Below the pieces are notes generated by a model that saw nothing but the letters and a program-made list of their open reading frames with translations, was not told the DNA's origin and made no database searches. A DNA stretch of 64,000 nucleotides. Source: Hyphococcus sp. Lineage in GTDB: Bacteria; Pseudomonadota; Alphaproteobacteria; Caulobacterales; Parvularculaceae. Positions 1 to 8,886 of this stretch are shown in pieces; position 1 is the stretch's first letter; every line of letters starts with the position of its first letter. The translations under genes were made by a program, and so were the position numbers. The stretch lies in contig JAJFFY010000081.1 in NCBI GenBank assembly GCA_021776415.1, positions 54,598 to 118,597 of the forward strand, written 5' to 3'.

Positions 1-125
1 AGTATCGAATGTTGGCCACCGGAGCGAGTGAAAAACAATATTGGACAGCGGTGAGTGCCCGAGCCAAAAAATATACCAGACTCCAGCGGCTTATTGCATT
101 TTCGGACGGATATCCCGAGAAGGGT

Positions 126-154
126 TTGACAGGGCTGTGATAGCCATCTATCGC
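126..154 (+). promoter_or_regulatory. Putative sigma-70 promoter of tRNA-Leu
   Basis: A perfect TTGACA lies at 126-131. A weak -10 (TATCGC, 149-154) follows after a 17-base spacer, and the tRNA begins 12 bases later. The upstream bases 3-140 hold an open frame ending in TGA at 138-140. It could be the tail of a gene entering from the left, but it is too short to identify. Confidence 0.4.
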
Positions 155-165
155 ACGCCACTCGT

Positions 166-252
166 GCCCAGGTGGCGGAATTGGTAGACGCGCTGCGTTC
201 AGGTCGCAGTGGCCGAAAGGTCGTGGAAGTTCGAGTCTTCTCCTGGGCACCA
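166..252 (+). tRNA. tRNA-Leu (anticodon CAG)
   Basis: The acceptor stem GCCCAGG (166-172) pairs with CCTGGGC (242-248). The discriminator is A249 and CCA is encoded (250-252). The D-loop, a long class II variable arm and the T-arm (GTTCGAGTC) are present, and the anticodon loop reads CAG, for CUG codons. The 3' end of this gene is the apparent integration site of the island that follows; the tRNA itself remains intact. Confidence 0.95.
230..252 (+). repeat. attL candidate (3' end of tRNA-Leu)
   Basis: The last 23 bases of the tRNA, from the T-arm to CCA, recur imperfectly at 12189-12210. About 19 positions match with one gap: both begin TTCGA, share CTCCTGG and end CACCA. With a P4-type integrase gene just inside, this is the expected left junction of a tRNA-targeted island. 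The copy is imperfect, so the exact crossover bases cannot be fixed. Confidence 0.5.
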
Positions 253-354
253 GAACATAATCCTACCAAGTACGTTTCAGTAAAATAACCCAAATAAAAC
301 AATTATATAGCTGTAATTCAGCACTTCGCAAGTGCGGTAATGTCCGGCTTGGTG

Positions 355-449
355 TGTTGGTATCCAGCTAAATTGTTGGTATATTTGTTGGTAATAGCGG
401 GTTGATGTTCCTATCTGTTAGGAGTGGTACCAACGGAAATACCAACAAT
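355..449 (+). repeat. Integrase arm-type sites, left end
   Basis: TGTTGGTA occurs at 355-362. ATTGTTGGTA (372-381) and TTTGTTGGTA (384-393) start 12 bases apart. The inverse TACCAACAAT occurs at 440-449, and a shorter TACCAAC at 428-434. The 372-381 and 440-449 copies form a perfect 10-base inverted repeat. The same 12-base-spaced pair recurs at 12113-12134. These look like integrase arm-binding sites. The copies overlapping the int start codon could let the integrase repress its own gene. Confidence 0.55.
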
Positions 450-1650
450 GCCTCTCACTGATATTCAAGTTCGCAGCCTGAAGCCGGAAGCCAAGCCCTT
501 TCGAAAGAGCGACGGTGGCGGGCTATTTGTGGAAGTCAGACCCAATGGCTCGAAGCTGTGGCGGATGGCCTATCGCCATGGTGGAAAGCAAAAGCTGCTT
601 TCCTTTGGAGCGTATCCCGATACCACCCTCGCCAGGGCCCGAGCTAAACGCCAGCAAGCCAAAACACTACTCGCTGACGGGCTCGATCCAATGGCCAGTG
701 CAAAGGCCGAGCAAGAACAGCAAAGAGCCCTGAGCGAGCACACATTCGGCAAAATCGCAGCCGAGCTTGTCGCCAAAGGCGAAAAGGAGGGGCTAGCCGC
801 AAGAACAATCGAAAAGAAGCGGTGGGTGCTGAGCATGGCGAAAGCCGATCTCGGTAACCTACCGATTGAATCTATCACTGCTGCTGAAGTGCTAGCCGTT
901 CTTCGCAAGGTGGAGGCGAAAGGGAACTATGAGACGGCGAAGCGTATGCGCTCAATCATTGGGCAAGTATTCCGTTACGCCGTCGCCACCGCGCGCGCCT
1001 CGAATGACCCGACATTCGGGCTTCGTGGCGCCCTGATTACCCCTAAAACCGTACACTTGTCGGCGCTGACGGATTGGGAAGATTTTGCCGGATTGATTAG
1101 GGCGGTCTGGGGCTATCAGTCTGGCGCACCAGAAACGCGCACTGCACTGAAGCTGATGGCGCTTTTATATCCCCGCCCCGGCGAATTGAGGCAAGCCAAA
1201 TGGCATGAATTTGATCTAGACGCCGCGACCTGGAATATTCCCAAAGAGCGCATGAAAATGCGCCGCCCTCATATCAAACCCCTACCCACACAAGCCATCG
1301 AATTGCTCAAAGAATTGCGGTTGGTGAATCCCGATGGTGATTTGGTCTTCCCGTCAGCATGGGCGAACAGCAAGCCAATTAGCGACAACACTATGAACAC
1401 CGCATTGCGCCGGATGGGCTTCACGAGAGAAGAATGCACATCGCACGGATTTCGCGCCAGCGCCTCCAGCCTGCTGAATGAAAGCGGCAAGTGGTCGCCT
1501 GACGCCATCGAGGCAGAACTTGCCCATGTCGGCGCGGACGAAATCCGCCGCGCCTACCACCGCGCCACATATTGGGATGAACGGGTGAAGATGGCTCAAT
1601 GGTGGGCGGATAAAGTCGAAAGCGCGTGGAAAAATACTCAGACCACATAG
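448..1650 (+). CDS. int: P4-type tyrosine integrase (DUF4102 arm-binding N-terminus)
   Basis: A site-specific tyrosine recombinase of 400 residues that would integrate and excise the island at the adjacent tRNA-Leu. The N-terminus (MPLTDIQVRSLKP...) is the DUF4102 arm-binding domain typical of P4-family integrases. The catalytic part shows the first Arg in a YPRPGELR context, HGFR as the HxxR box, LAHVG as the late His box, and a Tyr in ATYWDERVKMAQWW near the C-terminus. All catalytic residues appear present and the length is typical. I prefer the ATG at 448 to the in-frame GTG at 424, because family members begin just before this conserved motif and the upstream residues are unlike the family. 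Inverted TGTTGGTA sites overlap the start. Confidence 0.93.
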   Translation: MPLTDIQVRSLKPEAKPFRKSDGGGLFVEVRPNGSKLWRMAYRHGGKQKLLSFGAYPDTTLARARAKRQQAKTLLADGLDPMASAKAEQEQQRALSEHTFGKIAAELVAKGEKEGLAARTIEKKRWVLSMAKADLGNLPIESITAAEVLAVLRKVEAKGNYETAKRMRSIIGQVFRYAVATARASNDPTFGLRGALITPKTVHLSALTDWEDFAGLIRAVWGYQSGAPETRTALKLMALLYPRPGELRQAKWHEFDLDAATWNIPKERMKMRRPHIKPLPTQAIELLKELRLVNPDGDLVFPSAWANSKPISDNTMNTALRRMGFTREECTSHGFRASASSLLNESGKWSPDAIEAELAHVGADEIRRAYHRATYWDERVKMAQWWADKVESAWKNTQTT

Positions 1651-1706
1651 GGTGAAATAGGACATAATGATACTTATATTTCGGTTCCCTTTAGTTCGGA
1701 GCCAAC

Positions 1707-2408
1707 ATGGAAAGCATAGATTTTTGGAAGCTGTGCGACCAATTAAGCATTGTGCATGCCGCATTGCTTATCGTCGGTCATAACCCGTCAGAACACCAAG
1801 CCGTCGAGGATCAAGATTCAAGCCGTCAACCGGTTGGATATGACGGCGCGAAACACGCAATAATATCTGGATTAAGGAAAGAGAAGATCGAAGGTAAGTT
1901 GTTGTATGATCAGCCATATAACGATGACGGCGATCCATATTTAAGCGTTGTTCGATCATATGTTGATGTTGAGAGTCTTAAAGTGTGGCTATTATCCAAG
2001 AATTTGAGGGAACACTTTTTCTTCTTTCCAGAAGCTAAGGTCAGCGAGTTTTTGGATAAAGATCACTCCAGATATTCTTCCAAGCTGGCCGCCGCTGTGA
2101 CCGCATGGAACTGGCTTGACGACGAATCAAAGCTTGAAGGCAGGACGCCAAAACAGGCCGTTCAGAAATGGCTTCGCAAGAATGCTGCTGAGTACGGTAT
2201 TTGCGATGAAGATGGTAAGCCCAATGAGTCGGTTGTTGCCAACATCTCTCAAATGGTGAATTGGCAAACAAAGGGCGGCGCCCCTCGCACCCCTACCAAG
2301 AAAGTTGCTTCCGATATATCTACTGGGCCGAAAACCCAAATGTCTGTATCCGATCCATCGTCTGCTTCTATGCAATCCTATGAAATGGATGACGATATAC
2401 CATTCTAA
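1707..2408 (+). CDS. Island protein of unknown function with SSB-like DDDIPF C-terminal tip
   Basis: A soluble 233-residue protein with no signal peptide or membrane segment. I recognise no enzymatic domain. Proteins of this general type are common, uncharacterised neighbours of P4-type integrases. A central segment (about 130-195) looks helical and charged; then comes a low-complexity Pro/Ser/Thr linker (about 190-220). The last residues are YEMDDDIPF. In bacterial single-stranded DNA-binding protein the same acidic tip, DDDIPF, is the docking site for many repair and replication proteins. A linker followed by this tip suggests that the protein recruits SSB-interacting host proteins; that is inference. 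It lies between int and alpA and is probably part of the island's maintenance module. Confidence 0.75.
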   Translation: MESIDFWKLCDQLSIVHAALLIVGHNPSEHQAVEDQDSSRQPVGYDGAKHAIISGLRKEKIEGKLLYDQPYNDDGDPYLSVVRSYVDVESLKVWLLSKNLREHFFFFPEAKVSEFLDKDHSRYSSKLAAAVTAWNWLDDESKLEGRTPKQAVQKWLRKNAAEYGICDEDGKPNESVVANISQMVNWQTKGGAPRTPTKKVASDISTGPKTQMSVSDPSSASMQSYEMDDDIPF

Positions 2409-2551
2409 AATATTGAAGTTCCTATATGAATTGCTGTTTAAATATCAATATGCAGTATGTTAGCTGTGAATCTGCAACATAACATCATCCTTTCCACTGC
2501 AGGTTTTCTGCAAAATAAAGCCTATTTTCAGCGCCAACTTTTCTAAAATTC

Positions 2552-2582
2552 TTATGCGACGCAACCAATCGGAGTCGCATAA
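2552..2582 (+). promoter_or_regulatory. Inverted repeat enclosing the alpA ribosome-binding site
   Basis: TTATGCGAC (2552-2560) and GTCGCATAA (2574-2582) form a perfect 9-base inverted repeat with a 13-base spacer. The Shine-Dalgarno GGAG (2571-2574) and the first base of the alpA start codon fall in the loop edge and right arm. It could be an RNA hairpin that masks alpA translation, or a DNA operator. The rest of the 2409-2581 gap is AT-rich, with no other clear signal. Confidence 0.5.
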
Positions 2583-2800
2583 TGATCAACGCAGCTACAC
2601 TACCTCACACCGGCTTTGTCCGCCTTAAACATATTCTTTCCCCTGAAGGGCCTATCCCAGTTTCTAAATCCACATGGTGGGCGGGCGTGAAGGATGGGCG
2701 TTTTCCAAAACCGCTGAAGTTTGGCGCCCGCGTGACTGTGTGGCGGGTGGAAGAAATCCACGCGCTCATCGCTAACGGCGTTCCCGGCGATGGCGCGTAA
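2582..2800 (+). CDS. alpA: AlpA-family regulator
   Basis: A 72-residue protein matching the AlpA family of small MerR-like winged-helix regulators and excisionases. Characteristic parts are a FVRLKHIL start of the recognition region, SKSTWWAGVKDGRFPKP in the middle and a VWRVEEIHALIA ending. In prophage P4-type elements AlpA activates or assists excision of the element, so its place beside int fits. A GGAG Shine-Dalgarno lies 7 bases before the ATG and inside an inverted repeat, suggesting control of its expression. The 3' end overlaps the next gene by 11 bases, implying translational coupling. Confidence 0.9.
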   Translation: MINAATLPHTGFVRLKHILSPEGPIPVSKSTWWAGVKDGRFPKPLKFGARVTVWRVEEIHALIANGVPGDGA

Positions 2801-3251
2801 GCTGGTTGGTCGGTCTATCAGCATTCATCGCAGCTATCCTGTGAAAGACATTGCCGACGCCCTTCGCGTTCATAAGGGCACGGTGTTGCGGTGGATCAGA
2901 AACGGTGATTTGATGCCCATCGATGACGGCAGGCCAATTCTTGTCCAAGGCAAAACGCTTCGCGCCTATCTGGAATGGCGTAAGCCGAAAAAGCAGAAAT
3001 GCGCACTGGACGAGTGGTATTGCTTGAAGTGTCGCGAGCCGCGCCATGCCGCCTTCGAGGAAGGCGAGATCGTGTCAGCCAATCGCCGAACTTGCAACAT
3101 CCGGGCGCTTTGCTGCCAGTGCGCAACGGTGATGCATAAGCGGTTTTCAATACCTACCCTCACTAACCTTACCGCGTCCGTACGCCTTTCGGCTCAACAT
3201 CACCTCAAACACCTAATTGAATGCAAACAACCCTGCCTGAGTGTTCACTAA
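2790..3251 (+). CDS. Helix-turn-helix protein with Cys-rich zinc-ribbon-like segment
   Basis: A 153-residue protein. The N-terminal part (about 15-65) looks like a MerR/excisionase-type HTH: YPVKDIADALRVHKGTVLRW followed by a short wing. After it come paired cysteines (CLKC, then CCQC about 35 residues later) that could bind zinc. The last 35 residues are unremarkable. It is probably a DNA-binding regulator of the island. Its start overlaps the alpA end, so the two are likely made together. It may control the second recombinase, which starts 17 bases downstream. The exact role is unknown. Confidence 0.7.
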   Translation: MARKLVGRSISIHRSYPVKDIADALRVHKGTVLRWIRNGDLMPIDDGRPILVQGKTLRAYLEWRKPKKQKCALDEWYCLKCREPRHAAFEEGEIVSANRRTCNIRALCCQCATVMHKRFSIPTLTNLTASVRLSAQHHLKHLIECKQPCLSVH

Positions 3252-3268
3252 AATGAGGAGTTAAAGGC

Positions 3269-4369
3269 ATGGCGAAGTTTCATGCAAAGAACGAGCGTAT
3301 TAAGCAAAAATATTTGACCTGGCTAGAAGACGCGAGGCGCAAGGACGTGAAGACGACGACGCAGGTTGCCGCTGCGATTTCCCTGTTTGAACGGTCAACG
3401 CGCCACCGCGATTTTGCCGCCTTCCACTTTGAACAGGCGCGCAAATTCAAGGGTGATCTGGAAGCCGCCAAGAATGAACGTACCGGCAAGCCGTTATCGC
3501 AGGCGACGATCCGCGCGCGCCTCAACATGGTCAAAGCGTTCTTTGAATGGTTGTCAGATCAGCCCGGCTACAAAAGCAAAGTCGACTATACGGACGCCGC
3601 ATATTTCAGTCCGTCGGCAAGGCAAGACCGTATCGCCAGCGCCGTTCGCGATACGCCTGTCCCAACGATTGATCAAATCAGGCATGTAGTAACCACCGCG
3701 CCGGATCAATCAGCGGTGGAAAAGAGAGATCGTGCTTTGATCGCATTCACCCTGCTGACAGGCATGAGGGACGCCGCTATCGCGTCAATGCCATTAGGAA
3801 AGGTGAACCTAGCCCGTCGCGAAGTGTTTCAAGATGCGCGCATGGTAGTAACGAAAAACGCAAAAACCATGACCACTTTCTTCTTTCCCGTGGGCGACGA
3901 ATTTGTAGAGATTATCAAAGACTGGATCGACTATCTGAAAACAGAATTGCTATTCGCCGAAACTGACCCACTTTTTCCACAACCGGAAATGAAGCATGAC
4001 CGCGATAGTTCCTTTAAAGTCGCAGGCCTGAAACGCGCCTACTGGCGGGATGCATCGGCGATTCGCAGAATTTTTCGGGAACGGTTTGAGGCGGCAGGAT
4101 TGCCCTATTTCCACCCGCACAGTATCCGCAAGACGCTGGCGCACCTAGCTTACGAATTAAATTTAGGACTGAGAGAATCAAAAGCGTGGAGCCAAAACCT
4201 TGGCCATGAAAAGCCAATGACGACGTGGACTAGCTACGGCAAAATTGACGACAATCAGACTGGGGAAATCATGGCCGGGTTCGCCACGTTAGACCATTCG
4301 GCAGGCGACTCACCACCACCCGAAGTCATGGAATGGCTTGCAAAGGTGACAAAGAATCGGCAACTCTGA
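3269..4369 (+). CDS. Second tyrosine recombinase/integrase-like protein
   Basis: A 366-residue phage-integrase family protein. An N-terminal helical core-binding domain covers about residues 10-110. The catalytic domain shows LLTGMRDAAIASM (first Arg), HPHSIRKTLAHLA (HxxR), LGHEKPMTTWTSYG (His box and Tyr). All the key residues seem present, so it is probably active. It differs from the P4-type integrase at 448 in lacking the DUF4102 N-terminus. AGGAG lies just before the ATG. It follows the HTH gene by 17 bases and its stop faces the hsdR stop with only 2 bases between. Its job could be a second, nested integration event, dimer resolution or inversion; which one cannot be told here. Confidence 0.88.
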   Translation: MAKFHAKNERIKQKYLTWLEDARRKDVKTTTQVAAAISLFERSTRHRDFAAFHFEQARKFKGDLEAAKNERTGKPLSQATIRARLNMVKAFFEWLSDQPGYKSKVDYTDAAYFSPSARQDRIASAVRDTPVPTIDQIRHVVTTAPDQSAVEKRDRALIAFTLLTGMRDAAIASMPLGKVNLARREVFQDARMVVTKNAKTMTTFFFPVGDEFVEIIKDWIDYLKTELLFAETDPLFPQPEMKHDRDSSFKVAGLKRAYWRDASAIRRIFRERFEAAGLPYFHPHSIRKTLAHLAYELNLGLRESKAWSQNLGHEKPMTTWTSYGKIDDNQTGEIMAGFATLDHSAGDSPPPEVMEWLAKVTKNRQL

Positions 4370-4371
4370 AG

Positions 4372-7300
4372 TTAAAGATATCGAAGCGAGATTTCTGCCT
4401 GAGCAAGCACCAGTTGAACCGCGTCATTAGATAGATCAGGCGGGTAACCGTATTTTTTCAATATGCGTTTGACAAGAATGCGCATATGGGCGCGCGCGCT
4501 TTCTTTACGATGCCAGTCAACGCTTGCATTGCTACGAAGTTTTTCGAGGAGTTCATGAGCGATAAGCCTTAAGCGCTCATTCCCCATGGCTTCAACAGCG
4601 CTCTTATTCTCCGCTAAAGCGTCGTAAAAAGCCTTCTCTTCCGGACTTAACCCAAGTTCTTCGCCTCGCGCTTTTGATGCTTTGAGGTCTTTGGCTATGG
4701 TTATCAGTTCCTGGATCATTTCAAGCGCTGAAATAGCATTTGCGTGATAGCGTGCGACGGCGTCTTCAAGCCTCGTCGAGAACGCACGCGCCTCAACATG
4801 ATTGGTTTTTGATCTGGCGGAGATTTCGCCATTCAAAAGCTTCTTTAGCGCTTCGAGCGCCAGGTTTTTGTGTTTTAGATTCTGTACCTCTTCGAGAAAC
4901 TCATCGGACAGGATCGATATATCCGGCGCATCCATTCCTACAGACTGTAGGATGTCAACGATCTCAGATGAGGCAACGGCCAGGTCGATGAGTTGCTGGA
5001 TGGCGAACGTGCGGTCTTGGGTGGAAATTTTCCCGGTGGCGGTGGTTTTCTGCAGGGTCGCCCTTACTGCTTGGAAGAAGCCGATTTCGTCGCGCACAGT
5101 TGCCGCATAGTCGCTCGCGGCGGCAAGGGCGAAGGCCTTTGAGAGATTAAGCACCAAGTCATTGAACGCGCGGTGCGCTTTTTTCTTCTCATCCTCACGG
5201 GTTTTTTGCGCCGCTTCCCGTTCTTGCCATTGAAGAACCCAATCCAGCGCCTTTGCGAGCGCTGCCAGTTTTTGTTGCGGCGCGCCTGTCAAACCGTCGG
5301 AATAATCATGCCCGTGAAAAATCAGGCGTGTGCGCTCGAAACATTCCTGCAGCGCTGCAACGGCGTCTTCCTCATTGATGCCTGTTTGCGAACGATCTGT
5401 TTCGCTATAATCGGCAAGCGCTTTTTTCAGGTTCTGCGCAATCCCGATATAGTCAACAATCAGGCCGCCTGGCTTGTTTTTGAAAACCCGGTTCACGCGC
5501 GCAATAGCCTGCATAAGGCCATGGCCGCGCATGGGTTTGTCGACATACATCGTGTTCATGCACGGCGCGTCAAAGCCGGTCAGCCACATGTCGCGCACAA
5601 TCACTAGCTTAAGCGGATCGTTTGGGTCTCTGGCCCGTTTGGCGAGGGCGTCGCGGCGGCGTTTATTGCCGATATGCGGTTGCCAATCCAGCGGATCAGA
5701 CGCCGCGCCGCTCATCACGATTTTAATCGCGCCAGTTTCGTCATCGTCGGTGTGCCAGTTCGGGCGGAGCGCAACAAATTCATTATAGAGCGCAACGCAG
5801 ATGCGGCGGCTCATGCAGACAGCCATGGCTTTTCCGTCGAGGGCTTCGATGCGCCGCTCCAGGTGGTTGACCAAATCCGCCGCTACTTGCTTCAGGCGTT
5901 TATTCGCACCGACAAGCGCCTCTACGCTTGACCATTTGGCTTTGAATTTTTCGGCTTCGGTAAGCGTATCGTCTTCAGTAAGCGCTTCAATTTCTGCGTC
6001 GATGAGCGGTTTCTGGTAATCGTCCAGTTCGATCCGTGCAAGGCGGCTTTCGTAGTAGATCGGCACGGTGGCGCCATCGATCACCGCGCGCGTGATGTCG
6101 TAGATGTCAATATAGTCACCAAAGATCGCGGGCGTATTGACGTCGCTGCCCTCAATCGGCGTGCCTGTGAAGCCGATAAAGGAGGCGTTGGGCAGGGCTT
6201 GGCGAATATAGTGCGCATAGCCATAGCGTTTGACGCCGGAGCTTGCGTCGATCTTCGCCGAGAGGCCATATTGGCTGCGGTGGGCTTCGTCGGCGATGAT
6301 GATGACGTTTTTGCGGTCGGTCAGTAACGGGAAGTTTTCCTCGCCCGGCTCCGGTGAGAATTTTTGCACTGTCGAGAAAATGACGCCGCCCGCCGATGCG
6401 TCCAGCAACTCTTTCAAGTCTTCGCGGCTTGTCGCCTGTTTCGGCGTCTGACGGATCAGATCGCGGCAAGTGCTGAACGTGCCGAAGAGCTGGTCATCGA
6501 GATCATTGCGGTCAGTCAGTATGAGAAGCGTCGGATTCTCCAACGCCTTTGCATTGACGGCTAACCCGGCAAAGAACGCCATCAGGAAGCTTTTGCCAGA
6601 GCCTTGCGTATGCCAGATAACGCCGATCTTGCGGTCGCCGTTGGGGGCGGTCGCCTCGACGGCTTCGCGCAAGGCTTTCTTTGCGCCGTGATATTGATGG
6701 TAACCGGCGATAATCTTGAACAACCCATCGCCCCTGTCGCCAAAGACGGTGAAGTCGCGGATGATGTCGAGGAAAACCTCGCGGTTGAACACCCCCTGCA
6801 ACAGAGTTTCCATCTCCGGCGTGCCGGGTTCGGCGTAGGTTTCGCCGTCGATAGTTCGCCATGGCATGAAGCGTTCTTCATTGGCGGTGAGGGAGCCGAT
6901 GCGGGCCTGCATGCCGTCGGAAGTCACCAGAATAGCGTTGGTGCGAAACAGGCTGGGGATTTGTTCTTTATAGGTTTGAAGCTGATTGTAGGCGCCCTTC
7001 AGCGTCGCGTTTTCGTCAGCGGCGTTTTTCAACTCCAGCACCGCGACGGGCAAGCCGTTCAAAAAGCAAACCAGATCGGGGCGGCGGTTGCGCTGACCTT
7101 CAATCACGGTGAACTGGTTCGTTACCAGCCAGTCATTCGCCCCCACATTGTCAAAGTCGATCAGCCAGACGCGGTCGCTTTTAATCGCACCATCATCGGC
7201 GCGATATTCAACGCCGACGCCATCGGTGATGAGGCGATGAATACGCCGGTTTTCCTCGATCAGATTTGGTTTGTCCGTGGTCAGAACACGGGCCAGCACT

Positions 7301-7506
7301 GCCTCTATCGCGTCATCGGGGACGTTCGGATTCAGCGCGCGCACTGCCCGGTCAAAACGTTTGGTGAGGATCACATCGCCAAAGCTGGTGCGCTGCGGCG
7401 CAGCCCCATCGGGTGAGATCGCGCCGCTATCGAGATACACCCAGCCGAGACTTTTAAGCGTTTCAATGCCCGCCTGTTCAACGTGGTCTTCGGAGAAACC
7501 ACTCAT
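4372..7506 (-). CDS. hsdR: Type I restriction enzyme, motor/nuclease subunit HsdR
   Basis: A 1044-residue cytoplasmic subunit that translocates DNA and cuts far from the recognition site when the HsdM2S core finds unmethylated target. The nuclease motif is D144 with E158-L-K160 (PD-ExK type). Walker A is TQGSGKS at about 300-306, and the DEAH box is at 406-409 ([13 protein letters not shown]). Helicase motifs continue ([30 protein letters not shown]), followed by a helical C-terminal domain that contacts the methylase core. Length is normal and no frameshift is seen. Its ATG overlaps the hsdS stop by 4 bases (ATGA), so it is translationally coupled to hsdS. Confidence 0.97.
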   Translation of the reverse strand: MSGFSEDHVEQAGIETLKSLGWVYLDSGAISPDGAAPQRTSFGDVILTKRFDRAVRALNPNVPDDAIEAVLARVLTTDKPNLIEENRRIHRLITDGVGVEYRADDGAIKSDRVWLIDFDNVGANDWLVTNQFTVIEGQRNRRPDLVCFLNGLPVAVLELKNAADENATLKGAYNQLQTYKEQIPSLFRTNAILVTSDGMQARIGSLTANEERFMPWRTIDGETYAEPGTPEMETLLQGVFNREVFLDIIRDFTVFGDRGDGLFKIIAGYHQYHGAKKALREAVEATAPNGDRKIGVIWHTQGSGKSFLMAFFAGLAVNAKALENPTLLILTDRNDLDDQLFGTFSTCRDLIRQTPKQATSREDLKELLDASAGGVIFSTVQKFSPEPGEENFPLLTDRKNVIIIADEAHRSQYGLSAKIDASSGVKRYGYAHYIRQALPNASFIGFTGTPIEGSDVNTPAIFGDYIDIYDITRAVIDGATVPIYYESRLARIELDDYQKPLIDAEIEALTEDDTLTEAEKFKAKWSSVEALVGANKRLKQVAADLVNHLERRIEALDGKAMAVCMSRRICVALYNEFVALRPNWHTDDDETGAIKIVMSGAASDPLDWQPHIGNKRRRDALAKRARDPNDPLKLVIVRDMWLTGFDAPCMNTMYVDKPMRGHGLMQAIARVNRVFKNKPGGLIVDYIGIAQNLKKALADYSETDRSQTGINEEDAVAALQECFERTRLIFHGHDYSDGLTGAPQQKLAALAKALDWVLQWQEREAAQKTREDEKKKAHRAFNDLVLNLSKAFALAAASDYAATVRDEIGFFQAVRATLQKTTATGKISTQDRTFAIQQLIDLAVASSEIVDILQSVGMDAPDISILSDEFLEEVQNLKHKNLALEALKKLLNGEISARSKTNHVEARAFSTRLEDAVARYHANAISALEMIQELITIAKDLKASKARGEELGLSPEEKAFYDALAENKSAVEAMGNERLRLIAHELLEKLRSNASVDWHRKESARAHMRILVKRILKKYGYPPDLSNDAVQLVLAQAEISLRYL

Positions 7507-8783
7507 GCCGCCACCATCGCTTTGGCGCCGGCCGCGCGGACGTGGCCTGACATGAGTTTGGGCAGGAGGTAGTCGCGAGTTTGGGCGAGGGTTTGGTTTT
7601 CTTTGCTTCTGTGCCGAATATGCTCAAACATCACTTTGGAAAGGCTGTCGAATGCTTTGAGGATGGGATTAGGTGGGAGAGCGAACTCATAGGCCGCCAA
7701 TGCCGAAGCCTGCGCGCGCTGGCGACCAGATGTTCCGGTCATACTTTGGATGGCGGCGACTTTAAACTCGGGATGGCGCGTTAGGCAATAAGCCAAAACT
7801 TTTGGGACATCCGATCGAGTTCTCAAAACGATAAATTCTGTTGAGCCCCAACCGATGGTTTGGGTGTCTGGTAAGAAATCAACAAAGGCCGCTTTGCCGT
7901 TCTCAAGGCAAGGGGTTATTCGAGCAAGTAGTGCGTCGCCATTCCGAAATTTCATCCCAGATCCAAATTTGCGAGGTATTGGGGGGCTAGCAATTGACCC
8001 TTTTGTCGGCAAAGAACTCATATCAGAATAGAGCGATAAATCTCCTTTTCTGAGCGTTTCTTTGGGGTTGAAGTCTATAAGATCTCTTGCTGCACCAAGC
8101 ACCCACCCCACCGGCAAGCCGTTGTCGCCGAGTGTTTCGGGGAAGAGGGCGGCGAGTTTGGCGGCTTCGTCAGGGTTCTGAATAAGACCGCCGAGGATTT
8201 GGCCCGCGTCGCGCGCGCCCTCCATCTTGCGTTTAACCGGGCCGAAATCGACAAACCAGTCGCGGAACAGCGCCTGCGCCATAGCCTCCAGCGTCTCATT
8301 CGCCCGCCGGTTCAACTCGATCTTGTCGTCGAGGGCGGAGAGGAAGTTGGCGATCTGCGTTTCAGAACCGCCGATACTTTGTGGCCAGTATATGCCGTTA
8401 AGTTGATTAGCTGAAACGTTTGGAAACGTAGAGCCTGTCGCCGCCGCCAATAGGTCGGGTAAGTAATATTCTACGACAGCACGCACGATTCTATTCAGGT
8501 CGCTTCGTTTGTGACGTATCGCAGCTATACCCCGCCCGATAGCATATCGTTGATCCGCCCAGTTCATTCGCCCAGTGGTTGAGCCGCGAACACAAAATAG
8601 TAGATCACCAGGTTCGGCTACTTTTCTTACTTCTGTTGTAAACTGAATAGGCGTAGGATGATGACTTCCAAATTCGGTCGGACCATTAAGAAGCGGAAGC
8701 CCATCGCCAAAAACATTGCAGGCATTACCAGGTGGGGACTGCCCCATTATTACTTCAGCGTGATCTGAAAGTGTCTCACCCAT
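7503..8783 (-). CDS. hsdS: Type I restriction-modification specificity subunit HsdS
   Basis: Sets the DNA sequence recognised by the methylase and restriction complexes. It has two target-recognition domains, about residues 1-155 and 230-390. Each is followed by a conserved helical spacer: [20 protein letters not shown] and, at the C-terminus, [21 protein letters not shown]. The open frame extends up to 8879, but the true start is the ATG at 8783 ([14 protein letters not shown]). Everything upstream in this frame lies across a duplicated piece of hsdM. The ATG overlaps the TGA of that piece (ATGGGTGA), the usual hsdM-hsdS coupling. The recognition domains look more AT-rich than the flanks, as is common for exchangeable specificity modules. 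Confidence 0.95.
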   Translation of the reverse strand: MGETLSDHAEVIMGQSPPGNACNVFGDGLPLLNGPTEFGSHHPTPIQFTTEVRKVAEPGDLLFCVRGSTTGRMNWADQRYAIGRGIAAIRHKRSDLNRIVRAVVEYYLPDLLAAATGSTFPNVSANQLNGIYWPQSIGGSETQIANFLSALDDKIELNRRANETLEAMAQALFRDWFVDFGPVKRKMEGARDAGQILGGLIQNPDEAAKLAALFPETLGDNGLPVGWVLGAARDLIDFNPKETLRKGDLSLYSDMSSLPTKGSIASPPIPRKFGSGMKFRNGDALLARITPCLENGKAAFVDFLPDTQTIGWGSTEFIVLRTRSDVPKVLAYCLTRHPEFKVAAIQSMTGTSGRQRAQASALAAYEFALPPNPILKAFDSLSKVMFEHIRHRSKENQTLAQTRDYLLPKLMSGHVRAAGAKAMVAA

Positions 8784-8886
8784 CCTCGCGCACTCCCGCC
8801 AGCGCCGCCTCGATCCGCGCTTCCAGCTTGCGCCCCTCAGTGAATTGCTCCGCCAGCCTCTTGTGCGGCGCTGTAGCATTTTCCAT
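8776..8886 (-). CDS. 36-residue mini-ORF duplicating the HsdM C-terminus
   Basis: The ATG sits in TAATG over the fic stop and the TGA overlaps the hsdS start (ATGGGTGA). From about residue 11 the protein reads [20 protein letters not shown] followed by GVREDG. HsdM ends [26 protein letters not shown]. At DNA level about 79 bases (8778-8855 against 10114-10192) differ at only about 9 positions. This is a relic of the hsdM 3' end kept when fic was placed between hsdM and hsdS. It preserves the stop-start coupling into hsdS. Whether the peptide itself does anything is unknown. Confidence 0.75.
   Translation of the reverse strand: MENATAPHKRLAEQFTEGRKLEARIEAALAGVREDG

Noticed and set aside
1..140. 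Gene fragment at the left edge
   Set aside because: A frame open to TGA at 138-140 exists, but 45 codons without recognisable features are not enough to call a gene.
6604..7416. 270-codon plus-strand frame inside hsdR
   Set aside because: It lies fully antisense to a complete hsdR with all motifs, has no family character and no ribosome-binding site.
8784..8879. N-terminal extension of HsdS
   Set aside because: The Arg-rich residues are the out-of-frame reading of the duplicated hsdM tail; the family N-terminus begins at ATG 8783.
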